Positions 49,378 through 58,395 of a stretch of DNA of 64,000 bases are shown here, one piece after another. This stretch comes from Knoellia remsis (GTDB lineage Bacteria > Actinomycetota > Actinomycetes > Actinomycetales > Dermatophilaceae). The stretch is taken from assembly GCF_003002895.1 (NCBI RefSeq), contig NZ_PVTI01000004.1, forward strand, positions 62,001 to 126,000. The letters are read 5' to 3'. Under the pieces are notes generated by a model. The model saw only the letters and a list, made by a program, of their open reading frames with translations, had not been told where the DNA came from and searched no databases. The position numbers were made by a program, and so were the translations under genes. How positions within the stretch are numbered: position 1 is the stretch's first letter; each line of letters begins with the position of its first letter.

Positions 49378-49782
49378 TCAGAGAGCGCGCGGGCCCTTCC
49401 AGTACTCGAAGACCCAGCCGACGGTCGCCGGGATGACGAAGAACACCCCGACCGCGACGAGCCACCAGCCGATCGCGAGACCGAGGAAGATGATGGCGCA
49501 CGCAAGGGCGAGCCAGAACGGCCACCAGCTGTGCGGGCTGAAGAAGCCGTACTCGCCGGCGATGTCGTCGATCTGGCCGAGGGGGTCGTCCTCCGGCGGG
49601 ACACCATCGAGCTTGCGGCGGGTGATGGCGAGGTAGCCGGCCATCATGAACCCCATGAGGGCGCCCATGGTCAGACCGACGACGCCGATCGGCTCGCTCC
49701 AGTCGTTCCAGAAGCCGTAGATGACCGCCATCAGGGCGGCGAAGCCACCGAAGAGGTAGCCGATCCGCTCCATTGCCAGCAT
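49378..49782 (-). CDS. ctaF: Cytochrome c oxidase subunit IV (actinobacterial)
   Basis: A 134-residue membrane protein with four helices (about 5-27, 33-53, 86-104, 107-125) and the loop GEYGFFSPHSWWPFWLALA, the signature of actinobacterial CtaF. It stabilises the aa3 oxidase. Follows ctaD by 3 bp at the end of the ctaC-ctaD-ctaF operon. Confidence 0.92.
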   Translation of the reverse strand: MLAMERIGYLFGGFAALMAVIYGFWNDWSEPIGVVGLTMGALMGFMMAGYLAITRRKLDGVPPEDDPLGQIDDIAGEYGFFSPHSWWPFWLALACAIIFLGLAIGWWLVAVGVFFVIPATVGWVFEYWKGPRAL

Positions 49783-49785
49783 GGG

Positions 49786-51543
49786 TCAGGACTCCTTGTC
49801 GTCGTTGGACATCGCGTCGCCGCCGAGGTCCGCCGGGCCGAGGGCCTTGACCAGACCGGTCGACTCGTAGCCGGCGGGCGCAGCTTCGGGGTGGTTGAGG
49901 TCGAACGCGGGCCGCTCGGACCGGATCCGCGGAATCGAGTTGAAGTTGTGCCGCGGCGGCGGGCAGGACGTCGCCCACTCGAGCGAGGCGCCGTAGCCCC
50001 ACGGGTCGTCGGTCTCGACGAGCGGCGCGTACTTCCACGTCTTCCAGACGTTGTAGAAGAACGGCAGCATCGAGGCACCGAGGATGAACGCTCCGACCGT
50101 GGAGATCTGGTTCGCGAGCGTGAACCCGTCCTCCGGCAGGTAGTCGGCGTAACGGCGCGGCATACCCCAGATGCCGAGGAGGTGCTGGATGAGGAAGGTC
50201 GTGTGGAAGCCGATGAACAGCATCCAGAAGTGGACCTTGCCGAGCGTCTCGTCGAGCATCCGGCCGGTGAGCTTGGGCCACCAGAAGTAGAAGCCACCGA
50301 ACATCGCGAAGACCACGGTGCCGAAGACGACGTAGTGGAAGTGTGCGACGACGAAGTAGCTGTCGGTGAGGTGGAAGTCAAGCGCCGGCGACGCGAGGAT
50401 GACGCCGGTGAGGCCGCCGAAGAGGAACGTCACGAGGAAGCCGAGCGCCCACAGCAGGGGCGTCGCGAAGGTGAGCTGGCCACCCCACATCGTGCCGATC
50501 CAGTTGAAGAACTTCACTCCTGTCGGCACCGCGATGAGCATCGTCATGATCGCGAAGAAGGGCAGCAGCACCTGGCCGGTGCCGTACATGTGGTGGGCCC
50601 ACACGGAGACGGACAGGGCAGCGATGGCGATCGTCGCGTAGACCAGGGTCTTGTAGCCGAAGATCGGCTTGCGCGAGAACACCGGGATGATCTCGGAGAT
50701 CACGCCGAAGAACGGCAGCGCGATGACGTAGACCTCGGGGTGGCCGAAGAACCAGAAGACGTGCTGCCAGAGCATGACGCCGCCGCTGGCCGGGTCGAAG
50801 ATCTTCGCACCGAAGCGGCGGTCGGCACCGAGCGCGAAGAGCGCGGCAGCCAGGGCGGGGAAGATCAGGAGCACGAGGATCGACGTGATGAGCACGGTCC
50901 ATACGAAGATCGGCATCCGGAACATCGTCATGCCGGGGGCGCGCATGGTCAGGATCGTCGTGATGAAGTTGACCGCACCGAGGATCGTGCCGAAGCCGGA
51001 GAGCGCCAGGCCGAAGACCCAGAGGTTGCCGCCGAGGCCGGGGCTGTAGGACGTGTCGGACAGCGGCGTGTAGGCGAACCAGCCGAAGGCGGCCGCACCG
51101 CCGGGCGTGAGGAACCCGCCGGCGGTGATGAGCGAGCCGAAGAGGTAGAGCCAGTACGCGAACATGTTCAGTCGCGGGAACGACACGTCCGGCGCACCGA
51201 TCTGCAGCGGCATGAGCGCGTTGGCGAATCCGGCGAACAGCGGTGTCGCGAAGAGCAGCAGCATGATCGTGCCGTGCATCGTGAACAGCTGGTTGAACTG
51301 GTCGGGGTTGTCCACGACCTGCATGCCCGGCTGGAACAGCTCGGCGCGGATGATGAGCGCCATGATGCCGCCCATGAGGAACCAGAAGAACGAGGTGATG
51401 AAGTAGAGGTTGCCGATGACCTTGTGGTCGGTCGTCGTCATCCACTTGACCACGGTGGCGCCGGGAGCGAGCCGGGGACGGCTCACCGTCTCGCGCTCGC
51501 GCAGCATCGTCGCGCTGCTCGTGGTGGGGTTGGCCGCACTCAT
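49786..51543 (-). CDS. ctaD: Cytochrome c oxidase subunit I
   Basis: Catalytic subunit of the aa3 oxidase, 585 residues, about twelve transmembrane helices. Seen: [20 protein letters not shown] (low-spin heme ligand), [20 protein letters not shown] with the cross-linked His-Tyr pair, [10 protein letters not shown] (CuB histidines) and [13 protein letters not shown] (heme a3/heme a histidines). In M. tuberculosis ctaD lies elsewhere; here it is between ctaC and ctaF. Starts one base after the ctaC stop. Confidence 0.96.
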   Translation of the reverse strand: MSAANPTTSSATMLRERETVSRPRLAPGATVVKWMTTTDHKVIGNLYFITSFFWFLMGGIMALIIRAELFQPGMQVVDNPDQFNQLFTMHGTIMLLLFATPLFAGFANALMPLQIGAPDVSFPRLNMFAYWLYLFGSLITAGGFLTPGGAAAFGWFAYTPLSDTSYSPGLGGNLWVFGLALSGFGTILGAVNFITTILTMRAPGMTMFRMPIFVWTVLITSILVLLIFPALAAALFALGADRRFGAKIFDPASGGVMLWQHVFWFFGHPEVYVIALPFFGVISEIIPVFSRKPIFGYKTLVYATIAIAALSVSVWAHHMYGTGQVLLPFFAIMTMLIAVPTGVKFFNWIGTMWGGQLTFATPLLWALGFLVTFLFGGLTGVILASPALDFHLTDSYFVVAHFHYVVFGTVVFAMFGGFYFWWPKLTGRMLDETLGKVHFWMLFIGFHTTFLIQHLLGIWGMPRRYADYLPEDGFTLANQISTVGAFILGASMLPFFYNVWKTWKYAPLVETDDPWGYGASLEWATSCPPPRHNFNSIPRIRSERPAFDLNHPEAAPAGYESTGLVKALGPADLGGDAMSNDDKES

Positions 51544-51544
51544 G

Positions 51545-52459
51545 TCAGTTCTCCGAGGTCTCGGTCGTCTTCGGGGGGCGCAGCCGCTCTGGGAGCTTCT
51601 GATCCTCGCCGGGGACGAGCTTCTCGCGGTTGAGGTCCACTCCCAGCATGCCTGTCTGGCCGCGCTGGCGCAGGTCCTCGAGGTGGTCGTTGAACTCCTG
51701 CTCGGAGACGACCTTGACGTTGAAGAGCATCTGCGAGTGGTAGGACCCGCACAGCTCGGCGCACTTGCCCTTGAAGGTGCCCTCCTCGGTCGGGACGACC
51801 TGGAACTTGTTCACCTTGCCGGGCAGCAGGTCCAGCTTCTGCAGGAACTGCGGCACCCAGAACGAGTGGATGACGTCGCGCGAGGTGAGCACGAACTCGG
51901 TCCGCTTGTTCACGGGGAGGTAGAGCGTCGGGATGGTCTCCTCGGCGCCGGGCTTGCCGGTCATGATCGCCTGGGTGCCGACCTCGTGGACGTTGCCCTC
52001 GACGTAGTTGAAGTCCCAGGACCACTGCTTGCCGACGACGTTGACGGTGACGTCGGGCTTCTTCGAGGTGTCGAGGAGTGCCACCTGGTCGCGAGCGGTG
52101 TAGAAGAAGAAGACGCCGATCATGAAGATCGGGACGATCGTGTAGAGGATCTCGAGCGGCACGTTGTAGCGCAGCTGCACGGGAAGCTCGTTGTCGTCGC
52201 GCCGACGCCGGTAGGCGACGACACACCACGCGGTGAGGCCCCAGACGAGGACGCCGACGGCGAGCAGAGCGATCCACGAGCCGATCCAGAGCGTGCGCAC
52301 GCGCTCGGAGTTCTCCGTCACGCCGCGCGGAAGGTACCCGTCCTTGAGCTCTCCGAGCTCACAGCCGCTCAGGGCCAGGACGGCCATGACCGTGACCACC
52401 GTCCACGTGGCCATTCGGCGGCCGCGTGCCCGGGGTGAGATGTGGTCCTGCTGAGGCAC
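51545..52459 (-). CDS. ctaC: Cytochrome c oxidase subunit II
   Basis: CuA-containing subunit, 304 residues. A lipoprotein-type signal ([15 protein letters not shown], lipobox LSGC) is followed by two transmembrane helices ([19 protein letters not shown] and [19 protein letters not shown]) and the cupredoxin domain with HSFWVPQF and the CuA motif [15 protein letters not shown] 52459 is chosen because GGGAGGG lies 7 nt upstream; longer frames to 52498 lack a ribosome site. Divergent from the desulfurase-like gene. Confidence 0.93.
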   Translation of the reverse strand: MPQQDHISPRARGRRMATWTVVTVMAVLALSGCELGELKDGYLPRGVTENSERVRTLWIGSWIALLAVGVLVWGLTAWCVVAYRRRRDDNELPVQLRYNVPLEILYTIVPIFMIGVFFFYTARDQVALLDTSKKPDVTVNVVGKQWSWDFNYVEGNVHEVGTQAIMTGKPGAEETIPTLYLPVNKRTEFVLTSRDVIHSFWVPQFLQKLDLLPGKVNKFQVVPTEEGTFKGKCAELCGSYHSQMLFNVKVVSEQEFNDHLEDLRQRGQTGMLGVDLNREKLVPGEDQKLPERLRPPKTTETSEN

Positions 52460-52540
52460 CGGAGCACCCTCCCTCATCGTGTCTGGGAACAGCACCAAAC
52501 ACTAGTGCATGAGCAGGAACTTCCCGGGGACGGGTCGCGT

Positions 52541-52546
52541 TACGGT
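52541..52546 (+). promoter_or_regulatory. -10 element of the desulfurase-like gene (leaderless)
   Basis: TACGGT, then GCAGGC, then GTG 52553; about 80 bp from the divergent ctaC start. Confidence 0.5.
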
Positions 52547-52552
52547 GCAGGC

Positions 52553-53686
52553 GTGCTCGACGCCACTCGCAGCCCTTTGCACCCGATCGCCCGGGACACG
52601 CTTCTCGCGGCGCTCGACGAGGGGTGGGCCGACCCCCGCCGCCTGCACCGCGAGGGTCGCCGCGCCCGTCTCCTCCTCGACCGGGCGCGCGAGAGCGTGG
52701 CCGCCTCGATCGGCGCCCGGCCGGACGAGCTGTCCTTCCACCCGTCCGCAGAGCACGCTCTCCTGGCCGGCGTCCGGGGGCTGGCCCACGCACGCCGCCG
52801 CACCGGCTCACGCGTCGTCACGTCGGCGGTGGACCGCCAGGTCCTGCTCGACGAGGCGTATGCCGTCGACCCCGGCTCCGCTCCCCTGCCCGTCGACCGC
52901 GACGGCCGCGTCAACCCCGCCTCGGTCGCTGCCTCGCTCGCCGAGGAGACGCCTGCGGTGCTCGTGGCGCTGCAGCAGGCGAACGGAGAGGTCGGCACCT
53001 CCCAGCCCGTCGCGGACGTGCATTCCGTATGCCGTTCCGCTGCGGTCCCGCTGCTCGTGGACGCCACTGCCTCGCTGGGTCGTGTCGACCCGCCGCGGGC
53101 ATACGACGCCCTCGTCGGGGACGCGGCCACGGTGGCCGGGCCGCCGGTCGGCGTCCTCACCGTCCGCACCGGGACCCGGTTCGACCTCCCCGGGCCACGC
53201 TGGGAGCCCGAGCACGGCCGCGAGCCGGCCGACCCGTGGGTGCCGCTGGCCCTGGCCGCGGCCGAGGCGTGGCAGCAGGCCGAGGCGGCGCGTGCCGCCG
53301 AGGCAGAGTCGGCGAGGGAGCTCGTCGACCGCATCCGGGCCGCCGCGAGGGCCGTCCCGGACGTCGAGGTGGTCGGCGACCCCGTGGACCGGCTCCCCCA
53401 CGTCGTCACCTTCAGCGCGCTCTATGTCGACGGCGAGAGCATCGTCGACGCCCTCGACCGGGAGCACGGTCTCGCGGTGGCCTCCGGCTCGGCGTGCACC
53501 TCGAGCCGGCTCGAGCCGAGCCACGTCCTCGCGGCGATGGGAGCGCTCACCCACGGCAACGTCCGCGTCACCCTGCCGCTCGCGGCCGTCGCCCCGCACC
53601 GCGAGGTCGAGGTCGACCGGCTCTGCCGGGCGCTTCCCGGTGTCATCGCCGACCTCCGGTCCCGCCTCGGGGTGGACGACCTGTGA
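52553..53686 (+). CDS. Cysteine-desulfurase-like protein lacking the PLP lysine
   Basis: A 377-residue class V aminotransferase-fold protein resembling NifS/IscS over its length: QQANGEVGTSQP, VDATASLGRVD (Asp170) and the active-site loop ASGSACTSS with Cys315. The PLP-binding Ser-x-His-Lys site is replaced by GDAATVAGPPVG (Thr193 at the Lys position), the PLP-stacking His is replaced by Arg95 (AVDRQ), and the protein contains no lysine at all. Classical PLP chemistry is therefore unlikely. It is followed 48 bp later by tusA, so it may be a sulfur carrier or an allosteric partner in thiolation (inference). GTG 52553 follows TACGGT by 6 nt. Confidence 0.75.
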   Translation: MLDATRSPLHPIARDTLLAALDEGWADPRRLHREGRRARLLLDRARESVAASIGARPDELSFHPSAEHALLAGVRGLAHARRRTGSRVVTSAVDRQVLLDEAYAVDPGSAPLPVDRDGRVNPASVAASLAEETPAVLVALQQANGEVGTSQPVADVHSVCRSAAVPLLVDATASLGRVDPPRAYDALVGDAATVAGPPVGVLTVRTGTRFDLPGPRWEPEHGREPADPWVPLALAAAEAWQQAEAARAAEAESARELVDRIRAAARAVPDVEVVGDPVDRLPHVVTFSALYVDGESIVDALDREHGLAVASGSACTSSRLEPSHVLAAMGALTHGNVRVTLPLAAVAPHREVEVDRLCRALPGVIADLRSRLGVDDL

Positions 53687-53734
53687 ACGCGCCGACCACG
53701 ATCCCCTCCGGCGCCACCCAGCGAGGAGGACGAC

Positions 53735-53971
53735 GTGTGTGACGCGACCGACAAGGCTCCGGACCTCGACGCTCGGGGGCTGAAGTGCCCGTTGCCGGTC
53801 ATCCGGCTCGCCCGCATCGCCCGCGCTGCGGACCCCGGCACGGTGCTCCTCGCCCTCGCCGATGACCCCGCGGCCGAGGCGGACATCCCGGCCTGGGCGC
53901 GGATGCGCGGCCACACGGTGACGCTCGAACGACGCGGCGCGCACACGGCATACCGCATCGTCGTCGGCTGA
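53735..53971 (+). CDS. tusA: TusA-type sulfur carrier protein
   Basis: A 78-residue SirA/TusA-fold protein with the sulfur-carrying Cys in LDARGLKCPLPVIRL. TusA accepts persulfide sulfur from a cysteine desulfurase and relays it for tRNA or cofactor thiolation. GTG 53735 has GAGGAGG at 53723-53729. The gene upstream is a desulfurase relative without the PLP lysine, so the sulfur donor may be another protein. Converges on aat with one base between stops. Confidence 0.85.
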   Translation: MCDATDKAPDLDARGLKCPLPVIRLARIARAADPGTVLLALADDPAAEADIPAWARMRGHTVTLERRGAHTAYRIVVG

Positions 53972-53972
53972 C

Positions 53973-54683
53973 TCAGCCGAAGCGCAGCGGCGGCGCTTCG
54001 AGTGCGGTGGCGAGCGCCGCGAGGTAGCGCTCGCGCGGCCACGCCGCGACGCCGAGCCGCGCGAGGTGGTCGGTCGACCACTGCACGTCGATGATCCGGC
54101 GTGGGTCGCCGTCGGCCCGGACGAGGTCGACGAGCCCGGCGAGCGCCACCTTGGAGGCGTCCCGGACGGCGTGGAACATCGACTCCCCGGCGAAGAGCCC
54201 GCCGATGGCCACGCCGTAGAGGCCGCCGACGAGCTCACCGTCCCGCCACGTCTCGACGCTGTGCGCCCAGCCGAGCCGGTGCAGCCGGGTGTAGGCGTCG
54301 ACGATGTCGTCGGTGATCCAGCGGCCCTCACGAGCCGGGTCGGCGCACCGACGCATGACCTCGGTGAACGCAGTGTCGACGCGCACCTCGAAGCGGCCGC
54401 GGGCCTGCCGCAGGGAACGGCGCTCGCGGAACTCCGCCGGGACGAGGACGCCCCGCGGCTCCGGGGACCACCAGCCGATCGGCCGCGCGCCGTCGACGCC
54501 GAGACCCATCGGGAAGAGCCCGGCGCGATAGGCCGCGACGAGGGTGCCGGGCTCGAGGTCCGCGCCGGCGGCCACGAGGTCGTCGTCGTCGGCAGCGGCG
54601 AGCTGACCGAGGGCCCACTCGCTCGGCGGCGGCTCGACCGGCGGGAACGGGACGGGGTGGGCGCTCACGGGCCGCCCGGTCAC
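53973..54683 (-). CDS. aat: Leucyl/phenylalanyl-tRNA-protein transferase
   Basis: Adds Leu or Phe to N-terminal Arg/Lys of proteins, marking them for ClpS/Clp degradation. 236 residues. Seen: LFPMGLG...IGWWSPEPRGVL, WITDDIVDAYTRLHRLGWAHS, GGLYGVAIGGLFAGESMFH, ASKVALAGLV and IIDVQWSTDHL, all conserved in Aat. GTG 54683 overlaps the adoK stop by 4 nt (GTGA); a GTG at 54665 is the alternative start. Confidence 0.92.
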   Translation of the reverse strand: MTGRPVSAHPVPFPPVEPPPSEWALGQLAAADDDDLVAAGADLEPGTLVAAYRAGLFPMGLGVDGARPIGWWSPEPRGVLVPAEFRERRSLRQARGRFEVRVDTAFTEVMRRCADPAREGRWITDDIVDAYTRLHRLGWAHSVETWRDGELVGGLYGVAIGGLFAGESMFHAVRDASKVALAGLVDLVRADGDPRRIIDVQWSTDHLARLGVAAWPRERYLAALATALEAPPLRFG

Positions 54684-55663
54684 ACCGTCGCGCAGGTGAT
54701 GTGCGGCTCGACCTCGGCGGCCGAGTCGTCGCCGTAGGACTGGGCGAGTCGGCGGAGGAAGTCGGCCTTGTCGAGGGTGTACTCCTGCGTCCCGACGGTC
54801 TCGATGACGTAGGTCGCGAGGAGCGAGCCGATCTCGCCACAGCGGCGGTGCGGCAGCCCGGCGGCGAGGCCGGTGAGGAAGCCCGCACGGAACGCGTCGC
54901 CCACGCCGGTCGGGTCGGCGCGGCGGACCTCGCCCGCGATCGGGACCTCGATGGGGTCCTCGCCGCGGGTCTGGATGACGGCGCCGTCCTTGCCCTTGGT
55001 GATGACCCGGGTCGTGACGCGCTCGGCGATGTCCTCGGCACTCCAGCCCGTCTTGCTCTCGGTGAGGTGCGACTCGTACTCGTTGGTGAAGAGGTAGTCG
55101 GCGCCGTCGATGAGCTGGCGGATGAACGGCCCGTCGGCGAAGGCGAGCTGCTGCGACGGGTCGGCGATGAAGGCGATGCCCCGCGTGCGGCACTCGTCGG
55201 TGTGGCGGAGCATCGCCTCGGGGTCGTTCGCTCCGACGAGGACGAGGTCGATGCCCTTGGCCTCCTGGATCGGCCCGAGCTCGATGAGCCGGGCCTCGCT
55301 CATGGCACCGGCGTAGAACGTCGCCATCTGGGCCATGTCGTCGTCGGTGGTGCAGACGAAGCGGGCGGTGTGCTTCGAGGTGGAGATGTGGACGTGGTCG
55401 CAGTCGACGCCGTGCCTGGTGAGCCAGCTGCGGTAGTCGGCGAAGTCCTCGCCGGCGGCGCCCACGAGGACGGGGCGCTGACCGAGGACGGCCATGCCGA
55501 AGCAGATGTTCCCCGCGACACCGCCGCGCCGGATCTCGAGGGAGTCGGCGAGGAAGGACACCGAGATCTTGTCGAGCTGCTCGACGACGAGCGAGTCCGC
55601 GAACCTCCCCCGGAAGGTCATGAGGTGGTCGGTGGCGATGGACCCGGTGACTGCGACATGCAC
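54680..55663 (-). CDS. adoK: PfkB-family kinase, probable adenosine kinase
   Basis: A 327-residue ribokinase-fold sugar/nucleoside kinase. RRGGVAGNICFGMAVLG is the substrate-binding PfkB signature 1, and RADPTGVGDAFRAGFLTG the catalytic signature 2 with the anion hole and Asp. The sequence type and position match Rv2202c, the unusual bacterial adenosine kinase of M. tuberculosis. GTG 55663 has TAGGTT 6 nt upstream (leaderless). Co-transcribed with aat. Confidence 0.85.
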   Translation of the reverse strand: MHVAVTGSIATDHLMTFRGRFADSLVVEQLDKISVSFLADSLEIRRGGVAGNICFGMAVLGQRPVLVGAAGEDFADYRSWLTRHGVDCDHVHISTSKHTARFVCTTDDDMAQMATFYAGAMSEARLIELGPIQEAKGIDLVLVGANDPEAMLRHTDECRTRGIAFIADPSQQLAFADGPFIRQLIDGADYLFTNEYESHLTESKTGWSAEDIAERVTTRVITKGKDGAVIQTRGEDPIEVPIAGEVRRADPTGVGDAFRAGFLTGLAAGLPHRRCGEIGSLLATYVIETVGTQEYTLDKADFLRRLAQSYGDDSAAEVEPHITCATV

Positions 55664-55669
55664 GGGAGC

Positions 55670-55675
55670 AACCTA
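55670..55675 (-). promoter_or_regulatory. -10 element of adoK-aat (leaderless)
   Basis: TAGGTT on the minus strand, then GCTCCC, then GTG 55663. Confidence 0.45.
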
Positions 55676-55717
55676 TCTCGCCGCGGACGGCCCGGACACC
55701 ACCTCACTCTTTTGTTG

Positions 55718-55746
55718 CCTAGTACTTGACATCGTCTAGTACTAGG
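55718..55746. promoter_or_regulatory. Palindromic operator of the padR gene, with TTGACA -35 inside
   Basis: Perfect 9-bp arms CCTAGTACT (55718-55726) and AGTACTAGG (55738-55746) around 11 nt. The consensus -35 TTGACA occupies 55726-55731 within it, so a bound dimer would block transcription of padR. It also lies 55 bp from the adoK start. Confidence 0.75.
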
Positions 55747-55761
55747 CCAAGGATGGGCGCC

Positions 55762-56100
55762 ATGTCCACCCACGACCCGCAGATGCTCAAGGGAGTCCTC
55801 GGGCTCCTCCTGCTGAGCGTCCTGCTCGACGAGCCCGGCTACGGCTACGCCATCGTCACCCGCCTGCGCGAGGCCGGCTTTGACGACCTCGCGGAGGGCA
55901 CGGTCTATCCCGCCCTCACCCGGCTCGAGGCCGCCGGGCTCCTTGAGTCCCATCTCGAGCGCTCGAGCTCGGGGCCCGCGCGCAAGTACTACCGCACCAC
56001 CGATGCCGGTCGGACCGAGCTGGCCGCCCGGACCCGGTCCTGGCACGCGCTCGTCACGGCCGTCGACACCATCACCACGAGGACAGGGGAACCCGCATGA
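55762..56100 (+). CDS. PadR-family transcriptional regulator
   Basis: A 112-residue winged-helix repressor of the compact PadR-s2 type: MLKGVLGLLLLSVLLDEPGY, GYAIVTRLREAGFDDLAEGT, VYPALTRLEAAGLLES and the wing SSGPARKYYRTTDAGR. ATG 55762 is chosen for AAGGA 8 nt upstream; ATG 55753 is in frame. Its stop overlaps the next start (ATGA). The palindrome at 55718-55746 covers its promoter, so autorepression is likely. Confidence 0.9.
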   Translation: MSTHDPQMLKGVLGLLLLSVLLDEPGYGYAIVTRLREAGFDDLAEGTVYPALTRLEAAGLLESHLERSSSGPARKYYRTTDAGRTELAARTRSWHALVTAVDTITTRTGEPA

Positions 56101-56612
56101 ACGTCATCGACACACTCCGGATCGAGTCGGCGATCCAGCGGTACGACTTCTGGCTCGAGATGCGCGGGGTGGCCGGCAAGCGTCGGCGCGAACTGCAGCA
56201 AGAGCTGCGCACGAACCTTCGCGAGGCGTCAGCCGACGTGGGCACCACCAGGGCCCTCTTCGGGATCGGCTCCCCCAAGCAGCTCGCCCACGCCGCGACG
56301 GAGACCGACCCCAGCCGTCCCCGCTGGTCCCAGGGCGCCATGGCCGCGGTCCTGACGCTCCTCGTGCTCTCGACCTGGCTGGCCCTGACCAGCCTGACCG
56401 TGCTCGACACGGCCGACGCCGCGCAGGCCGGCGGCCCGGTGTCCGTGAGCCCATTCCCGTGGTTCGGGACGACCTTCACCGTCGAGTCCACTGCCGAGCG
56501 TCTCGCCCTTTCCGTCACGGGGATGTGGCAGCTCGTGGCGGGACCGACGCTCGCCTTCCTCGCGGTGGCGCAGCCGTGGCGCCTGCTCCGCCGCAAGGGC
56601 TCTCGTGGGTGA
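56097..56612 (+). CDS. HAAS-domain membrane protein linked to PadR
   Basis: A 171-residue protein. Residues 1-65 are helical and charged (WLEMRGVAGKRRRELQQELR, FGIGSPKQLA), fitting the HAAS signalling domain that is typically encoded after padR; two transmembrane helices follow (about 82-104 and 140-163). By analogy it is a membrane partner whose level PadR controls. It overlaps padR by 4 nt. Confidence 0.65.
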   Translation: MNVIDTLRIESAIQRYDFWLEMRGVAGKRRRELQQELRTNLREASADVGTTRALFGIGSPKQLAHAATETDPSRPRWSQGAMAAVLTLLVLSTWLALTSLTVLDTADAAQAGGPVSVSPFPWFGTTFTVESTAERLALSVTGMWQLVAGPTLAFLAVAQPWRLLRRKGSRG

Positions 56613-56638
56613 CAATGCACGACCTGTGTTGGTACCCT
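56609..56638 (+). promoter_or_regulatory. Promoter of the Tat-secreted protein gene
   Basis: GTGACA (56609-56614), 18-bp spacer and TACCCT (56633-56638). It gives a leader of about 80 nt ending in GGAGG at 56716-56720. Confidence 0.45.
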
Positions 56639-56725
56639 GAAGGTGCCGAACAGGCATATCCCCCGCAGCTGCTTGGGTAGGCGGCGCGAGGCGGAGCTCT
56701 CGATCTGGATCCACCGGAGGTTTCG

Positions 56726-57775
56726 GTGTCTCAGCAGCGAGCCCGTCCCCACGGGCACGACCATCCTGCAGCACGGGCCAGACCAGCACGACGCGTTCAC
56801 GGGCGACCGTCCCGACGCGAGGTGAGCACGGCGCTCGCGTGGTCCGTCCCGACGATCGTCGCGGCTGCCACGGTCCCCATGGCCAGCGCCAGCCCGCCCC
56901 CGGCCATCCCGCACGACATCACGATGCTCGGCTGGGCGAATGTGACCGAGCTCGGGATCAGCGAGTTCCGCGCCGACTTCATCCTCGTCGCCGGCTCGTC
57001 CGAGCTGCCGGCCCAGATCCGCTACAGCTTCCTGCCGGGCGGTGCGCCCGACACCGTCCTCACGTACATCCCGGACGTGCAGCAGTCCATCGACCAGAAC
57101 TACGGCATCGTCGCGAGCGTGGACCTCGGTGGCGGGCTCCGCGAGCTCTACGTCTCTGCTCGGGGCGACCTCGGCGACGTCTTCCCCACGACGCCCACGA
57201 ACTACACCCTCACCCTGCTCGTGACCTGGCCAGACGGGTCGAGCAGCACCGAGACCTTCCCGATCCTCGTCAACCCCCCGCGGAACAACACCGGTCGACC
57301 CATGGCGGTCAACGCCTGGGACTTCACCACCGCCGGCCTGCCCGGCTACGTCGGGCCGAACTCACAGACCGGCTGGGGCAACGTTGTGCCAGCGGGTAGC
57401 ACCGCGACCCTGCTGGGCGCGAAGTTCCACGTCGACGCCATCAACTCGGGGCGGGACCTCCCCACGGGCAACGACGCCACCACCGCGCTGTACTACCAGT
57501 TCGTACGCGGTGACACCGGCGCGCCCGCCAGTGTCACGCCGCAGCCGGTCCTCGTCACCGGGCTGCCCAACCACGGCCCGGGCGTGCTGGGCCGCCTGCT
57601 CACCGAGCTGGGCAGCTTCTCGCTTGACGACCCCGGCTACTACAAGCTGCTCGTCTGGCCGCAGTCGAGCAACTCGAACGGCCGCCCCAGACCGACGAGC
57701 GCAGGCGTCGCGTGGACCCCCGGCGTCGTCTCCGAGGGGCACCAGGTCGGGTCGGTGTTCTGGCACATCGCGTGA
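56726..57775 (+). CDS. Tat-exported protein of unknown function
   Basis: A 349-residue protein. The N-terminus has an Arg/His-rich lead of about 30 residues, then SRREVSTALAWSVPTIVAAA, a twin-arginine signal with a hydrophobic core ending MASASP. The mature part is beta-rich, with two similar-sized halves (about 60-190 and 195-345) containing many Asn, Thr and Gly residues and no recognised catalytic motif; an adhesin-like or Ig-like fold is possible. GTG 56726 has GGAGG 5 nt upstream. I do not recognise the family. Confidence 0.65.
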   Translation: MSQQRARPHGHDHPAARARPARRVHGRPSRREVSTALAWSVPTIVAAATVPMASASPPPAIPHDITMLGWANVTELGISEFRADFILVAGSSELPAQIRYSFLPGGAPDTVLTYIPDVQQSIDQNYGIVASVDLGGGLRELYVSARGDLGDVFPTTPTNYTLTLLVTWPDGSSSTETFPILVNPPRNNTGRPMAVNAWDFTTAGLPGYVGPNSQTGWGNVVPAGSTATLLGAKFHVDAINSGRDLPTGNDATTALYYQFVRGDTGAPASVTPQPVLVTGLPNHGPGVLGRLLTELGSFSLDDPGYYKLLVWPQSSNSNGRPRPTSAGVAWTPGVVSEGHQVGSVFWHIA

Positions 57776-57820
57776 CGGCACCGGCTGCACGGCACAGGGA
57801 AGGCGACGAACCGGCATACG

Positions 57821-57862
57821 ACGAAGGCCCCGTCACCGATCGTTCGGTGACGGGGCCTTCGT
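57821..57862. terminator. 19-bp perfect hairpin, bidirectional terminator
   Basis: 57821-57839 pairs perfectly with 57844-57862 over a TCGT loop, between the Tat-protein gene (ends 57775) and erpA (ends 57884, other strand). Confidence 0.85.
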
Positions 57863-57883
57863 GGCGTATGCCGGGTGCGCGGC

Positions 57884-58258
57884 TCAGCTGAAGCTGTCGC
57901 CGCAGGCGCAGGAGCTGCCGGCGTTGGGGTTGTCGATCGTGAAGCCCTGCTTCTCGATGGTGTCGGCGAAGTCGATCGTCGCGCCCTCGAGGTAGGGGCT
58001 GCTCATGCGGTCGACGACGACCTCGACACCGTCGAAGTCGCGGACGAGGTCACCGTCGAGGGTGCGCTCGTCGAAGTAGAGCTGGTAGATGAGGCCGGAG
58101 CAGCCGCCGGGCTGGACGCCGACGCGCAGGCGCAGGTCGTCGCGGCCCTCCTGCTCGAGAAGCGACTTCACCTTGGTCGAGGCGACGTCGGTGAGGACGA
58201 CGCCGTGGGCCGGCGCCTCGGTGGCGGCGTCGGGGGTCTGGGTGTCGAGCTCGCTCAT
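57884..58258 (-). CDS. erpA: Iron-sulfur cluster insertion protein ErpA
   Basis: A-type carrier delivering Fe-S clusters to apoproteins. 124 residues; the three conserved Cys are in GVQPGGCSGLIYQL and AGSSCACGDSFS. The first 18 residues are an acidic extension. ATG 58258 has AGGAGT upstream. Position next to the glycerate kinase gene equals Rv2204c-Rv2205c. NadA and QcrA, encoded in this window, are Fe-S proteins that could be clients. Confidence 0.92.
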   Translation of the reverse strand: MSELDTQTPDAATEAPAHGVVLTDVASTKVKSLLEQEGRDDLRLRVGVQPGGCSGLIYQLYFDERTLDGDLVRDFDGVEVVVDRMSSPYLEGATIDFADTIEKQGFTIDNPNAGSSCACGDSFS

Positions 58259-58395
58259 GGTGACTCCTGAGGTGCGTGGGTGCTCGTGGTCGGGGGCCGG
58301 GTCGCGAGCGGGGCTCGGAACTCGGCACAGGTCCCAACCGGTGTGGCCGGTGATCTGTTCCCGACGGGCTTACAGGATACGTCGCGCGGGCGACA

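Noticed and set aside
49348-51633. A 761-codon plus-strand frame opposite ctaF/ctaD
   Set aside because: Antisense shadow of the oxidase genes with highly repetitive Glu/Arg/Asp composition.
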